The notes under the pieces: model-generated
Told to the model about the DNA's origin: nothing
The model's database searches: none
What the model saw: the letters and a program-made list of their open reading frames with translations, nothing else
In this document: positions 23,960 to 32,322 of the stretch, piece after piece
Layout: every line of letters begins with the position of its first letter
Numbering within the stretch: position 1 is the stretch's first letter
Program-made: the position numbers and the translations under genes
Assembly: GCF_042654365.1 (NCBI RefSeq)
Contig: NZ_JBHSGG010000022.1
Span: 36,835 to 100,834, forward strand
Length of the DNA stretch: 64,000 bases
Reading direction: 5' to 3'
From: Coralloluteibacterium thermophilum
Lineage (GTDB): Bacteria; Pseudomonadota; Gammaproteobacteria; Xanthomonadales; Xanthomonadaceae

Positions 23960-26900
23960 TCAGCCGCCGGCGCCGTCCGGCGGCCCCGCCAGCGCGGCGG
24001 CGACCGCGTCGGCCAGCATCGCGCTGGTCACCGGCTTGCGCACGAACAGCTGCATCCCGGCCTGACGCGCCTCCGGCTCGGCCTCGGGGTCGGCGCGGGC
24101 GGTCAGGGCCACCAGCGGAAGTCCCGGCGCGTGCGCGCGCAGCAGGCCGGCCAGCTGCTGGCCGCTGACGCCGGGCAGGTCCAGGTCCACGAAGGCCAGG
24201 TCGATCCCGCGCTCCTCTCCCAGCAGGGCCAGAGCGGCCATGGCATGCGGCGCATGCAGGACACGATGCCCCTGCGCCTCCAGCAGTCCGCCCACCACCT
24301 GCGCGACGACCGGATCGTCCTCCACCAGCAGGATCGTGCATGCCGCCGCCGGCGCGGCGTGGGCCGGCGCGTCCGCGACCGCGGGCGCATCGATCGCCGG
24401 CAACGGCAGGTGCACGTGGAAGCAGGTGCCCGCGCCGGGCGCGCTGTCGACGTCGATCGTCCCGCCCATGGCGTGCACCAGCTCCTGCGCGATCGACAGG
24501 CCCAGGCCGCTGCCGCCGTGGTGGGCTGCGGTGCGCGCATCCTCGAGCTGGCTGAAGCGCTCGAACAGGCGCGCGCGCCGCTCGGCGTCGAGGCCGGGCC
24601 CGGTGTCGCGCACGCGCAGGTAGAGGCCGTCCACGCCGCTCCCCGCCTCGATGCCGACGCGCCCCTCCTCGGTGAACTTGACCGCGTTGTGTCCGAGATT
24701 GAGCAGCACCTGCCGCAGGCGGTGCGCGTCGCCGAGGTAGGTCGGCGCCAGCGAGGCGTAGATGTCGCAGGTGAGCGCGATCCCCTTGTGCGCCGCCTGC
24801 GGCCGCAGCAGCGCGGCCACCTCCTCCACCACCGCGCGCAGGTCGAAGGGCTCGGAGGCCAGGGGCAGCTTGCCGGCCTCGATGCGCGCGAGGTCGAGGC
24901 TGTCGTTGACCAGCCGCAGCAGGTGGGTGCCGGCGCCGTGGATGGCCTCGGCGTAGCCGTGCTCCCGCGGCGGCAGGCCGCTGCCGAGCAGCAGTTCGCT
25001 CATGCCCAGCACGCCGGTGAGCGGCGTGCGGATCTCGTGCCCCATGGTGGCGAGGAAGCGGCTCTTGGCCTGCGACGCCTCGACCGCCAGGCGGTGTTCC
25101 TGCTCGGCCAGGGCGAGCGCGTTGCGGCGCCGCAGCCGGTTGCGGTACGCGAGGGCCGCCATCGCGAGCAGCAGGCCCGCGAGCAGCACGTAGCCCGCGA
25201 CCGCCGCGTGGGTGCGCCACCACGGCGGCAGGACCTCGACCTCGAACACCCGCGCCGGCGACCACGCCCCTCCCGCCGGCGCGGCCTCCACGTGCAGCCG
25301 GTAGGCGCCCGGACGCAGCGACGAGAACACGCGCTCGCCGACGCCCTGCTGCTCCACCCAGCCGGTGTCGTAGTCCTCCAGCAGGAACCGGTAGCGGTGC
25401 GTGCGCGCGTCGGCGAAGGACAGCAGGCGCACGCCCACGCGGAGGTCGCGGTCCTCCGGACCGAGGCGCAGCGGCGCGTCCGGATCGAGATCGAGCAGGG
25501 CGTCGCCGCGGCGCACCGAGACCGCGTCCACCGCGAGCGGCGGGCGCGGCGGTGCGGGCGCAGGCGCGTCCGCCTCGAACATCACCACGCCCGTGGAGGA
25601 CAGCACCACCGCGACGCCGTCGGGATTGAGCACGGGCGGCCCGAACGCGAAGCGCGCGTCCGGCAGGTTGTCGCCGGTGCCGTAGTTGCGCACGCTGCCC
25701 TGCTCCGGGTCGATCCGGACCAGGCCGCGCCGGGTGGCCACCCACACCACGCCGCCGGGCGTCGCCAGCAGGCCGCCCGGCCGCACGGCGGGCAGCCCGT
25801 CGTTGTGGTCGAAGCGGCGTCCGCGGCGCAGGCGCTCGCCGGTCCATTCCGTCTCCTCCACGTAGCCGTCGCCGGCCAGCCAGAGTCGACCGTCCGCGGC
25901 GTAGGCGGCATCGACCACCTGCCGCTCCGGCGCGCCCTCGACCGGCACGAAGCCCTCCCCGTCGAAGCGCAGCAGGCCGCCGGGACTGCCCCACCAGGGC
26001 GCGCCGTCCGGCCCCGCGAAGACCCGCCCCACCTGGGTCATGTCATGGCCGGGCAGCGCGTAGCGCCACTCCAGCGCGCCGTCCGGGCCGCGCCGCTCGA
26101 TGCCGCCGTTCCAGACGCTCATCCACAGGCGACCGTCGGGCGTCTCGAGCATGCTCTCGACGTCGACCGCCTCCTCGCCCTCGCCGAGCGGCCAGGCGGC
26201 GAGCATGCCGCGGGCGAAGTCGTACAGCCCGTAGCCGCGCGAGTAGCCCACCCACAGGGTGCCGTCCGCGCGCGGGAGCACGGTCGAGAGCCAGCTGGTG
26301 CCCATCGCGTCGCCGGAGCGGACCTGCTCCAGCGCGAGATCGCGGCCGATGCGGTACAGGGCGTCGGCCCCGACCAGCCAGACCGCGCCGTCGGTGCCCG
26401 GCACCGCGCGGCGGAGGTCGAGCACCTCCAGCGGCTCGCCGCCGAGGGTCTTCAGGCTGGAGAAGCGCTGCCACTCCGGCGGCAGGTAGGCGACGCCGTG
26501 CGGGAAGATCGCGAACCACATCCCGCCCTCGTGGTCCTGGTACAGCTGCCAGATGCCGGTGCGCTCGTTGAGCAGCCCGTCGCCGCGGTCGCCGCTCAAG
26601 AGCGCCAGGCCGCCTGCGTCCCGGTAGAGGCCGTTCATGGTGGCGATCCACCGCCGCCCCGAGACGTCCAGCAGGCTGGCGTTGACGTCCAGGCCGGCGA
26701 GCGCCTGGTAGGCCACGCGCGGACGGCCGTCGCTCCCGATGCGGAAGAGGCCGGGGTGGGCGCTGATCCAGACCGAGCCGTCCGGCTCCTCGTCGATGCC
26801 CAGCACGGAGCGGCCGTCGAAGACGTCGGGGGCGACCCGCGCCACGCCGGCGGAGGTGCGCAGCGACAGCCCCTCCTGCGTGCCGATCCACAGCCGCCCG

Positions 26901-27451
26901 GCGGCGTCCGCGTGCAGGGTGAGGATGGCGCCGGGGGCGAGCCCGGGATCGTCCGCCGCGGTCGTCCGCGTCAGCCGCCCCTCGCGGTCGAGCCCGCACA
27001 GCTCGCCGGAATAGGTCCCGAACCAGAGCGTGCCGTCGGCGTCCTCGCTCAGCGCCACCACGGAATGGGCGCAGGTCGCGTCGCGGCCCGGGACGCGGAT
27101 GCGGGTGAAGCGCGTGCGGTCGTGCTCCAGGCGTGCGAGGCCGAAGGCGCCGCCGACCCAGATCCGGTCCGCGCGGTCGACGTGCACGACGTCGATGAGG
27201 TTGCTCGGGATCGAGTCCGGCCGGTCCGGCTCGTGCCGCAGGAAGCGGAACTCCAGCCCGTCGTAGCGCGCGAGGCCGTCGGAGGTGCCGACCCAGAGGA
27301 AGCCGTCGCGGTCCTGCGCGAAGTCCGTGGCGGTCGAGAGATCGGTCCCATCGAAGCGCTTGAAGCGCGCGGTCTCCGGCAGCGTGGCGGCGGACGCCAC
27401 GCCCGCGGCGAACGCCGCCGCCAGCAGCATGGCGCGGATCGTCCGGTGCAT
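23960..27451 (-). CDS. Two-component hybrid sensor kinase with beta-propeller sensor (Reg_prop, Y_Y_Y)
   Basis: The 1163-residue protein has a signal peptide (residues 1-21). Many propeller repeats of the form D-GFLWVGTSDGLARYDG, IWVGGAFGLARLE and LWFGTYSG run to about residue 640. A Y_Y_Y domain follows (HRYRFLLEDYDTGWVEQQ), then one membrane helix (~749-769), HisKA with GHEIRTPLTGVLG (His about 805), HATPase_c with LRQVLLNLGHNAVKF, DTGPGLD and GSGLGLSIAQELV, and a receiver with acceptor Asp about 1089 in FVDLDLPG. The layout is that of sensors for polysaccharides and other extracellular ligands. No DNA-binding domain is attached, so a separate output is needed. GGGAGG precedes the ATG at 27451. 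It converges with hemE. Confidence 0.92.
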   Translation of the reverse strand: MHRTIRAMLLAAAFAAGVASAATLPETARFKRFDGTDLSTATDFAQDRDGFLWVGTSDGLARYDGLEFRFLRHEPDRPDSIPSNLIDVVHVDRADRIWVGGAFGLARLEHDRTRFTRIRVPGRDATCAHSVVALSEDADGTLWFGTYSGELCGLDREGRLTRTTAADDPGLAPGAILTLHADAAGRLWIGTQEGLSLRTSAGVARVAPDVFDGRSVLGIDEEPDGSVWISAHPGLFRIGSDGRPRVAYQALAGLDVNASLLDVSGRRWIATMNGLYRDAGGLALLSGDRGDGLLNERTGIWQLYQDHEGGMWFAIFPHGVAYLPPEWQRFSSLKTLGGEPLEVLDLRRAVPGTDGAVWLVGADALYRIGRDLALEQVRSGDAMGTSWLSTVLPRADGTLWVGYSRGYGLYDFARGMLAAWPLGEGEEAVDVESMLETPDGRLWMSVWNGGIERRGPDGALEWRYALPGHDMTQVGRVFAGPDGAPWWGSPGGLLRFDGEGFVPVEGAPERQVVDAAYAADGRLWLAGDGYVEETEWTGERLRRGRRFDHNDGLPAVRPGGLLATPGGVVWVATRRGLVRIDPEQGSVRNYGTGDNLPDARFAFGPPVLNPDGVAVVLSSTGVVMFEADAPAPAPPRPPLAVDAVSVRRGDALLDLDPDAPLRLGPEDRDLRVGVRLLSFADARTHRYRFLLEDYDTGWVEQQGVGERVFSSLRPGAYRLHVEAAPAGGAWSPARVFEVEVLPPWWRTHAAVAGYVLLAGLLLAMAALAYRNRLRRRNALALAEQEHRLAVEASQAKSRFLATMGHEIRTPLTGVLGMSELLLGSGLPPREHGYAEAIHGAGTHLLRLVNDSLDLARIEAGKLPLASEPFDLRAVVEEVAALLRPQAAHKGIALTCDIYASLAPTYLGDAHRLRQVLLNLGHNAVKFTEEGRVGIEAGSGVDGLYLRVRDTGPGLDAERRARLFERFSQLEDARTAAHHGGSGLGLSIAQELVHAMGGTIDVDSAPGAGTCFHVHLPLPAIDAPAVADAPAHAAPAAACTILLVEDDPVVAQVVGGLLEAQGHRVLHAPHAMAALALLGEERGIDLAFVDLDLPGVSGQQLAGLLRAHAPGLPLVALTARADPEAEPEARQAGMQLFVRKPVTSAMLADAVAAALAGPPDGAGG

Positions 27452-27562
27452 GGCCCTCCCCTTCCTGGTTTCCCCCGGGGCGGCATCCTCGCAACGGGCC
27501 GTTGCGCGGGCAAGCAGCGGCCGCGCCTCCGGCGATGCGTAGCATGGAGGGCGGTTCCCCCT

Positions 27563-27677
27563 GGAGCATGTCGTGCGCGTGGAAACGGACGTCCCCGGAT
27601 CGCCGGCCGAGCGGGCGTGCGTCGTTCCCGCGCGCCGGGCCGCTCCGGACTCGCCACGGACGCGTGCGACACGCTCT
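27563..27677. repeat. Palindromic dispersed element, copy B (diverged)
   Basis: GGAGCATGTCGTGC on the left faces AGAGCGTGTCGCAC read from the right. The middle is not alignable by eye with the other copies. It lies in the divergent spacer between the kinase and the YceI operon. Confidence 0.5.
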
Positions 27678-27689
27678 AATGTCGCGCGC

Positions 27690-28295
27690 ATGCGCGGACT
27701 CCTCCTCCTGTTGCTGCTGACCACCGTGTCGCCCCTGCGGGCGGAGGCCCGCTATGCCATCGACCCGGTGCACACGCGCATCGCGGTGCTGGTCGGCCAC
27801 TCCCACTTCTCCCGCGCCATCGGCACGCTGTCCGGCACCCAGGGCAGCATCCGCTACGACGCCCGGCACCCGGAGCGGGCGCAGGTCGACGCGCGGATCC
27901 CGCTCGCGCGGCTGGACTTCGGCGACGCGGACTGGAACGCCGCCGTGGCCGCGCGGGGCCTGCTGGACGTCGAGCGCGCGCCGGTCGCGCGCTTCGTCTC
28001 GACGGCCGTCGAGATCCTCGACGGGGAGCGGCTGCGCATCCACGGCGACCTCACCCTCGCCGGCACCACCCGGCCGACCGTGCTGGAGGCCCGGATCAAT
28101 GCGCTGCGCCGGCACCCGATGCCGCCGTTCCGCCGCACCCTCGGCGTCTCCGCGCGCACGGTGCTGGACCGGCGGGACTTCGGCGTCGCCGGATTCCCGC
28201 GTACCGTTGGGCACGAGGTCGAGGTGCTCATCGAACTCGAGGCCGCGCGCACCGGCGACGACGGCGACGACATCCACGCAGAGGAGACGCAATGA
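27690..28295 (+). CDS. YceI-family periplasmic protein (first of operon)
   Basis: The 201-residue protein has a signal peptide (MRGLLLLLLLTTVSPLRAEA). A YceI lipocalin-like barrel follows: RYAIDPVHTRIAVLVGHSHFSRAIGTLSGTQG, ARIPLARLDFGDADWN, then GDLTLAGTTRPTVLEA and VSARTVLDRRDFGV. YceI proteins bind long isoprenoids such as polyprenyl chains or quinones in the periplasm. The gene overlaps the cytochrome b561 gene by ATGA and is therefore coupled to it. It starts just after a palindromic repeat element whose right end is 12 bases before the ATG. Confidence 0.88.
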   Translation: MRGLLLLLLLTTVSPLRAEARYAIDPVHTRIAVLVGHSHFSRAIGTLSGTQGSIRYDARHPERAQVDARIPLARLDFGDADWNAAVAARGLLDVERAPVARFVSTAVEILDGERLRIHGDLTLAGTTRPTVLEARINALRRHPMPPFRRTLGVSARTVLDRRDFGVAGFPRTVGHEVEVLIELEAARTGDDGDDIHAEETQ

Positions 28296-28870
28296 GCCGC
28301 ATCAACCGCGACCGCTGGGGCGGCGTCAGCCAGGCGCTGCACTGGCTGGTGGCCATCGGCATCCTGGGCATCGCCGCGCTCGGCCTGATCATGACCGACC
28401 TGCCGCGCAGTCCGCGCTGGTTCTGGGTCTACGACCTGCACAAGTCGCTCGGCCTCACCGTGCTGGCGCTGATGGTGGTGCGCCTGGCGTGGCGGCTGTA
28501 CGCCGGCGCGCCGCCGGACGTGCCCATGCCGACCTGGCAGCACCGGCTGGCCTCGATCAGCCACTGGCTGCTGTACCTGTTCGCCTTCGCGATGCCGCTG
28601 TCCGGCTGGCTGTACGACTCCGCCAGCGGCCTGCGCCCGCTGCGCTGGTTCGGCCTGGCCGAGGTGCCCAAGCTGGTCGCGCCCGACCCCACGCTCAGGA
28701 GCATCGCGCTGGCCGTGCACGAATACGGGTTCTGGATCCTCGCCGGCCTCGTGCTGGTGCACGCCGGCGCTGCGCTCTGGCATCACTTCGTGCTGCGCGA
28801 CGTCACCCTCGCCCGCATGCTCCCGCGCGCCCTCATCGATGCCCCGACACCCAAGGACCGCTCGCCATGA
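28292..28870 (+). CDS. Cytochrome b561 (CybB-like)
   Basis: The 192-residue membrane protein has four helices with four histidines placed as heme ligands: SQALHWLVAIGILG, WVYDLHKSLGLTVLALMVVRLAW, ASISHWLLYLFAFAMPLSGWL and IALAVHEYGFWILAGLVLVHAGAALWHHFVLRD. This is the prokaryotic b561 family, which moves electrons between the quinone pool and periplasmic acceptors. The gene overlaps both neighbours by 4 bases, so all three products are probably made in fixed ratio. Confidence 0.92.
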   Translation: MSRINRDRWGGVSQALHWLVAIGILGIAALGLIMTDLPRSPRWFWVYDLHKSLGLTVLALMVVRLAWRLYAGAPPDVPMPTWQHRLASISHWLLYLFAFAMPLSGWLYDSASGLRPLRWFGLAEVPKLVAPDPTLRSIALAVHEYGFWILAGLVLVHAGAALWHHFVLRDVTLARMLPRALIDAPTPKDRSP

Positions 28871-29424
28871 CCCACCTGCCCCGCCTCCTCGCCGCCGCCC
28901 TCGCCGTGGTCGCCCTGCCCGCGTTGGCCGGCCGCTATGCGCCGGTGCCGGACGAATCCAGCCTGCGCTTCGCCTCCAGCTACGAGGGCGAGACCTTCGA
29001 GGGCCGCTTCGCGCGCTTCGACGCCAGCATCGTGTTCGACCCCGAGGATCTCGACACCGCCCGCTTCGACGTCAGCATTCCGCTGTCGGAGGCAGGCACC
29101 GGCAACACCGACCGCGACGAGACCCTGCACGGCCGCGACTTCTTCGACGTCGCGCGCTTCCCCATCGCCACCTTCGTGGCCGAGCGCTTCCGCCCGCTGG
29201 GCGGGGACCGCTACGCGGCCGACGGCATGCTGAGCCTGCGCGGCAGCGGCGCGCCCGTGACCCTGGAGTTCACCTGGAGCGGCGGCGACCGCCCGGTCCT
29301 GCGCGGTGAGGCGACGGTGAACCGTCTGGAGTTCGACGTCGGCGGCGGCGACTGGGGCGACACCGCGCTGATCCCCGACGCCGTGCGGGTCACCACCCAC
29401 CTCATGCTTGAGCCACAGGGCTGA
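28867..29424 (+). CDS. YceI-family periplasmic protein (last of operon)
   Basis: The 185-residue protein has a signal peptide (MTHLPRLLAAALAVVALPALAG). The YceI barrel has PDESSLRFASSYEGETFEGRF, DTARFDVSIPLSEAGTGNTDRDETLHGRDFFDVARFPIATF, LSLRGSGAPVTLEFTW and the closing NRLEFDVGGGDWGDTALIPDAVRV. It is distinct from the YceI at 27690, so this is not a recent duplication. The start overlaps the b561 stop. Confidence 0.9.
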   Translation: MTHLPRLLAAALAVVALPALAGRYAPVPDESSLRFASSYEGETFEGRFARFDASIVFDPEDLDTARFDVSIPLSEAGTGNTDRDETLHGRDFFDVARFPIATFVAERFRPLGGDRYAADGMLSLRGSGAPVTLEFTWSGGDRPVLRGEATVNRLEFDVGGGDWGDTALIPDAVRVTTHLMLEPQG

Positions 29425-29443
29425 GGCGAGGCCGGACCCGCCC

Positions 29444-30925
29444 ATGCGCCGCCCCTCGCAGCCGCTGCGCTGGCTGATCGCCGCGCTGATCGTGCTGATC
29501 GCGGCCGCCCTGGCCTACCTGCTGATCGGCGCGGCCGACGCCGCGCTCGGCCTGTGGGGACGGCTCGCGCCGCTGCCCGCATGGGTGCGCGGCGCGTTCC
29601 TTGTCGCCCTGGCCGCGCTCGGCGTCGGCGCGGGCTTCGCGGTGTGGCGCGTGCTGCGGCCCGGCCCGCCGCGTGCGGCGCGGGCGGAGCCCATCGTCCG
29701 CGAGCGCGTGGAGGCACGCATCGCGGCCCTGCCCGAGGACCATGCGGCCGCGCTCGCTGACGAGCTGGCCGAAAGCGACCGCAGGCAGGCGTCCGGCCAG
29801 CTGCACGTCGCGGTCTTCGGCGACATCAGCACCGGCAAGAGCGCCCTGATCGGCGCGCTGGCCCCGCAGGCCGCGCCCGCCGTGGACGTGATCGGCGGCA
29901 CCACCCACGCGGTCGAACTGGTCCGCGCGACGCTGCCCGGCGGGCTCGAACTGGTGCTCGCCGACGTGCCCGGCAGCAACGAGGTCGCCGGCGAGACCTG
30001 GGCCGCCATGGCGCACGCCGAGGCGGCCCGTTCCCACGCCCTGGTCTACGTCGCCGACGGCGACCTCACCCGCAGCCAGGATGCCGACCTGCGGCGCATC
30101 GGCGCCTTCGGCAAGCCGCTGCTGCTCGCGCTGAACAAGTCCGACCGCTATTCGGACGCCGAACGCGCGACCCTGGTCCGCACGCTGGCGTCGCGCTACC
30201 GCGGGACGATCACCACGGTGGTCCCGGTGCAGGCCGGCGGCACCGAGCGGCTGGTGCGCGAATCCGACGGCGCCGCGATCGAGCGCCCGCGCCCGCCGCA
30301 GGTCGGCGACCTCCTCGCGACCCTCCGCGCGGTGGCCCGCAAGGGACCGGAGGCCTTCGAGGCGGCGCGCGGGCAGGCGGTGCTGGCCTCGGTGGACGAA
30401 CGCCTCGGGACGCTGGAGGACAGCCTCCGCAGCGAACGCGCCGACCAGGTGGTGCGGACCTACACCCGGCGCGCCGTCGTCGGCGCGCTGGCCGCCATCG
30501 CGCCGGGCAGCGACCTCGTCATCCAGGGCGCACTGGCCACCGCCATGCTGCGTCGGCTGGCCGAGCTGTACGGCCTGCGCGTGCGCGACCTCGACCTCGA
30601 CCGCCTCGTGGAGGAAGCCAGCGGCGTGGTGCGCACCAGCGCCTCGATCACCCTGGCCATCGTCGGCAACGGGCTCAAGGCCTTCCCCGGCCTCGGCACC
30701 CTGGGCGGCGGGCTGGTGCATGCGGTCGCCTACGGGCTGATCTTCGACAGTCTCGGGCGCGCGGTCGCGCGGACCCTGGCCGGCACCGCCGCACTCGACC
30801 GCGCCGCCACCCTGGAGGCTTTCGCCGAGGAACTGCGGCGCCCGAACCACGAACGCCTGAGCGCACTCGTGGCGATGGCGCGCGAGGCGCTGACCGAACG
30901 CGACGACGCGGGGCGGACACCATGA
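29444..30925 (+). CDS. Membrane-anchored GTPase with DUF697-like region (first of pair)
   Basis: The 493-residue protein has two N-terminal membrane helices (about residues 9-31 and 44-67). A GTPase domain follows: P-loop GDISTGKSALIG at ~126-137, GGTTHAVELV (G2 region), LADVPGSNEVAGE (G3), ALNKSDRYS (G4). The C-terminal ~200 residues are Ala-rich helices with membrane-prone segments (ASITLAIVGNGLKAFPGLGTLGGGLVHAVAYG), as in DUF697/YcjF-type proteins. The family resembles bacterial dynamin-related and Era/EngA-like GTPases, and may shape membranes. It overlaps the second GTPase gene by 4 bases. Confidence 0.82.
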   Translation: MRRPSQPLRWLIAALIVLIAAALAYLLIGAADAALGLWGRLAPLPAWVRGAFLVALAALGVGAGFAVWRVLRPGPPRAARAEPIVRERVEARIAALPEDHAAALADELAESDRRQASGQLHVAVFGDISTGKSALIGALAPQAAPAVDVIGGTTHAVELVRATLPGGLELVLADVPGSNEVAGETWAAMAHAEAARSHALVYVADGDLTRSQDADLRRIGAFGKPLLLALNKSDRYSDAERATLVRTLASRYRGTITTVVPVQAGGTERLVRESDGAAIERPRPPQVGDLLATLRAVARKGPEAFEAARGQAVLASVDERLGTLEDSLRSERADQVVRTYTRRAVVGALAAIAPGSDLVIQGALATAMLRRLAELYGLRVRDLDLDRLVEEASGVVRTSASITLAIVGNGLKAFPGLGTLGGGLVHAVAYGLIFDSLGRAVARTLAGTAALDRAATLEAFAEELRRPNHERLSALVAMAREALTERDDAGRTP

Positions 30926-32280
30926 ACTGGTGGCGCCGTCTGCGCGGTGGCGGCCCCCCGGGCCCGCGCGGCGCGACCGGCGGCGACGCGCATCTGGCGC
31001 GTGCGGCCGACAGCCTGCGCGCGCTGATCGACGATCCGGCCATCCCGCGCGCGGTGCGCGACGCCCTGGCCGAGGACTACGCCGAGATCCAGGCCCAGCT
31101 CGACAAGCTCGAACAGGCGCAACTGCACGTCGCGGTGTTCGGGCGCGTCTCGGTAGGCAAGTCGGCCCTGCTGAACGCGCTCGCCGGCCGCGACGCCTTC
31201 GGCACCGGCGTCCTGCACGGCACCACGGTCCGCCAGCAGCGCGTGAGCTGGGACAGCGCGGCCGCCGAGGCGCCGGGACTCGGCCCCCTGATCCTGATCG
31301 ACACACCGGGCATCGACGAGCTCGACGGCGAGGCCCGCGACGCGCTCGCGCACGAGGTCGCCGAGCGCGCCGACCTCGTGCTGTTCGTGGTGGACGCGGA
31401 CATGACCGCGGTCGAACACCGTGCGCTGCTGCGCATCGCCGTGCCCGGCCGACCGCTGCTGCTGGTCCTCAACAAGGCGGACCGCTACACCCCGCAGGAG
31501 CGCGACGCCCTGCTCCGGCGCCTGACCGAGCACGCCGAGGGCCGCCTGCGCCCCGCGCAGGTGGTGGCAGCGATGGCCGCACCGGCGCCGCAGCGGGTGC
31601 TGCGCGAGCTGCCCGGCGGCGGCGAGGAGATCGTCGAACGCCCGCGCGTGCCCGACGTGGCCGCCCTGCGCGCGGCCATCCTCGACCTGATGGCGCGCGA
31701 GGGACGCACCTTCTCCGCGCTCAACGCGGCCCTGGCGGCGAGCCGTCTCAGCGATGCCGTCGGCGAGCGCCTGACCGGGCTGCGCCGCGAGGCCGCCGAC
31801 CGCATCGTGCACGCCTACTGCCTCGCCAAGGGCGCGACCGTCGCGCTCAACCCGATCCCGGTGGCCGACCTGTTCGCGGCCGCGGCCCTGGACGTGGCCC
31901 TCGTCGCCCACCTCGGGCGGGTCTACGGCATGACGCCCTCGCGCGCCGAGGCCGGCCGCCTGCTCGCGGTGATCCTCGGCCAGTTGGCGGCGCTGATGGG
32001 CGCGGTGTGGGGCGTGAACCTGGTCGCCTCGGCGCTCAAGCTGGGCACCGGCGGCCTGTCCACGATCGCGACGGGCGGTGCGCAGGGCGCCCTGGCCTGG
32101 TACGCGACCTACGTGGTCGGCCGGGTCGCCGAGCGCTGGTACGCGCAGGGCCGGAGCTGGGGCGAAGGCGGCCCGAAGCAGGTCGTGCGCGAGATCGTGG
32201 AGTCGCTCGACCGCGACTCCATCCTGCGCGAGGCGCGCGGCGAGATCCTCGCGCGCCTGCGCGGCGGGCGGGCCCGCTGA
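30922..32280 (+). CDS. GTPase with DUF697-like C-terminus (second of pair)
   Basis: The 452-residue protein has a helical lead, then P-loop GRVSVGKSALLNAL at ~74, GTTVRQQRVSW (G2), IDTPGIDELDGE (G3) and LVLNKADRY (G4). A C-terminal region with hydrophobic helices follows (VALNPIPVADLFAAAALDVALVAHLG, then GRLLAVILGQLAALMGAVWGVNL), as in DUF697 proteins. It is related to the preceding gene but lacks N-terminal membrane helices. The ATGA overlap shows coupled translation, suggesting that the two act as a heteromeric pair. A bidirectional hairpin follows. The specific function is unknown. Confidence 0.83.
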   Translation: MNWWRRLRGGGPPGPRGATGGDAHLARAADSLRALIDDPAIPRAVRDALAEDYAEIQAQLDKLEQAQLHVAVFGRVSVGKSALLNALAGRDAFGTGVLHGTTVRQQRVSWDSAAAEAPGLGPLILIDTPGIDELDGEARDALAHEVAERADLVLFVVDADMTAVEHRALLRIAVPGRPLLLVLNKADRYTPQERDALLRRLTEHAEGRLRPAQVVAAMAAPAPQRVLRELPGGGEEIVERPRVPDVAALRAAILDLMAREGRTFSALNAALAASRLSDAVGERLTGLRREAADRIVHAYCLAKGATVALNPIPVADLFAAAALDVALVAHLGRVYGMTPSRAEAGRLLAVILGQLAALMGAVWGVNLVASALKLGTGGLSTIATGGAQGALAWYATYVVGRVAERWYAQGRSWGEGGPKQVVREIVESLDRDSILREARGEILARLRGGRAR

Positions 32281-32285
32281 CGCGG

Positions 32286-32319
32286 CCGTGGCCCGGGCGA
32301 CGATGCGCCCGGGCCGCGG
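32286..32319. terminator. Bidirectional hairpin between convergent genes
   Basis: Arms GGCCCGGGCG and CGCCCGGGCC (32290-32299, 32306-32315) extend outward to 14 pairs including one G-U. It fills the 42-base gap between convergent stops. No strong T-run is present on either side. Confidence 0.6.
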
Positions 32320-32322
32320 CAC

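Noticed and set aside
23918..27679. A 1253-codon open frame on the plus strand
   Set aside because: It is antisense to the recognisable propeller kinase and has no domain match; GC-rich codon use keeps the opposite strand open.
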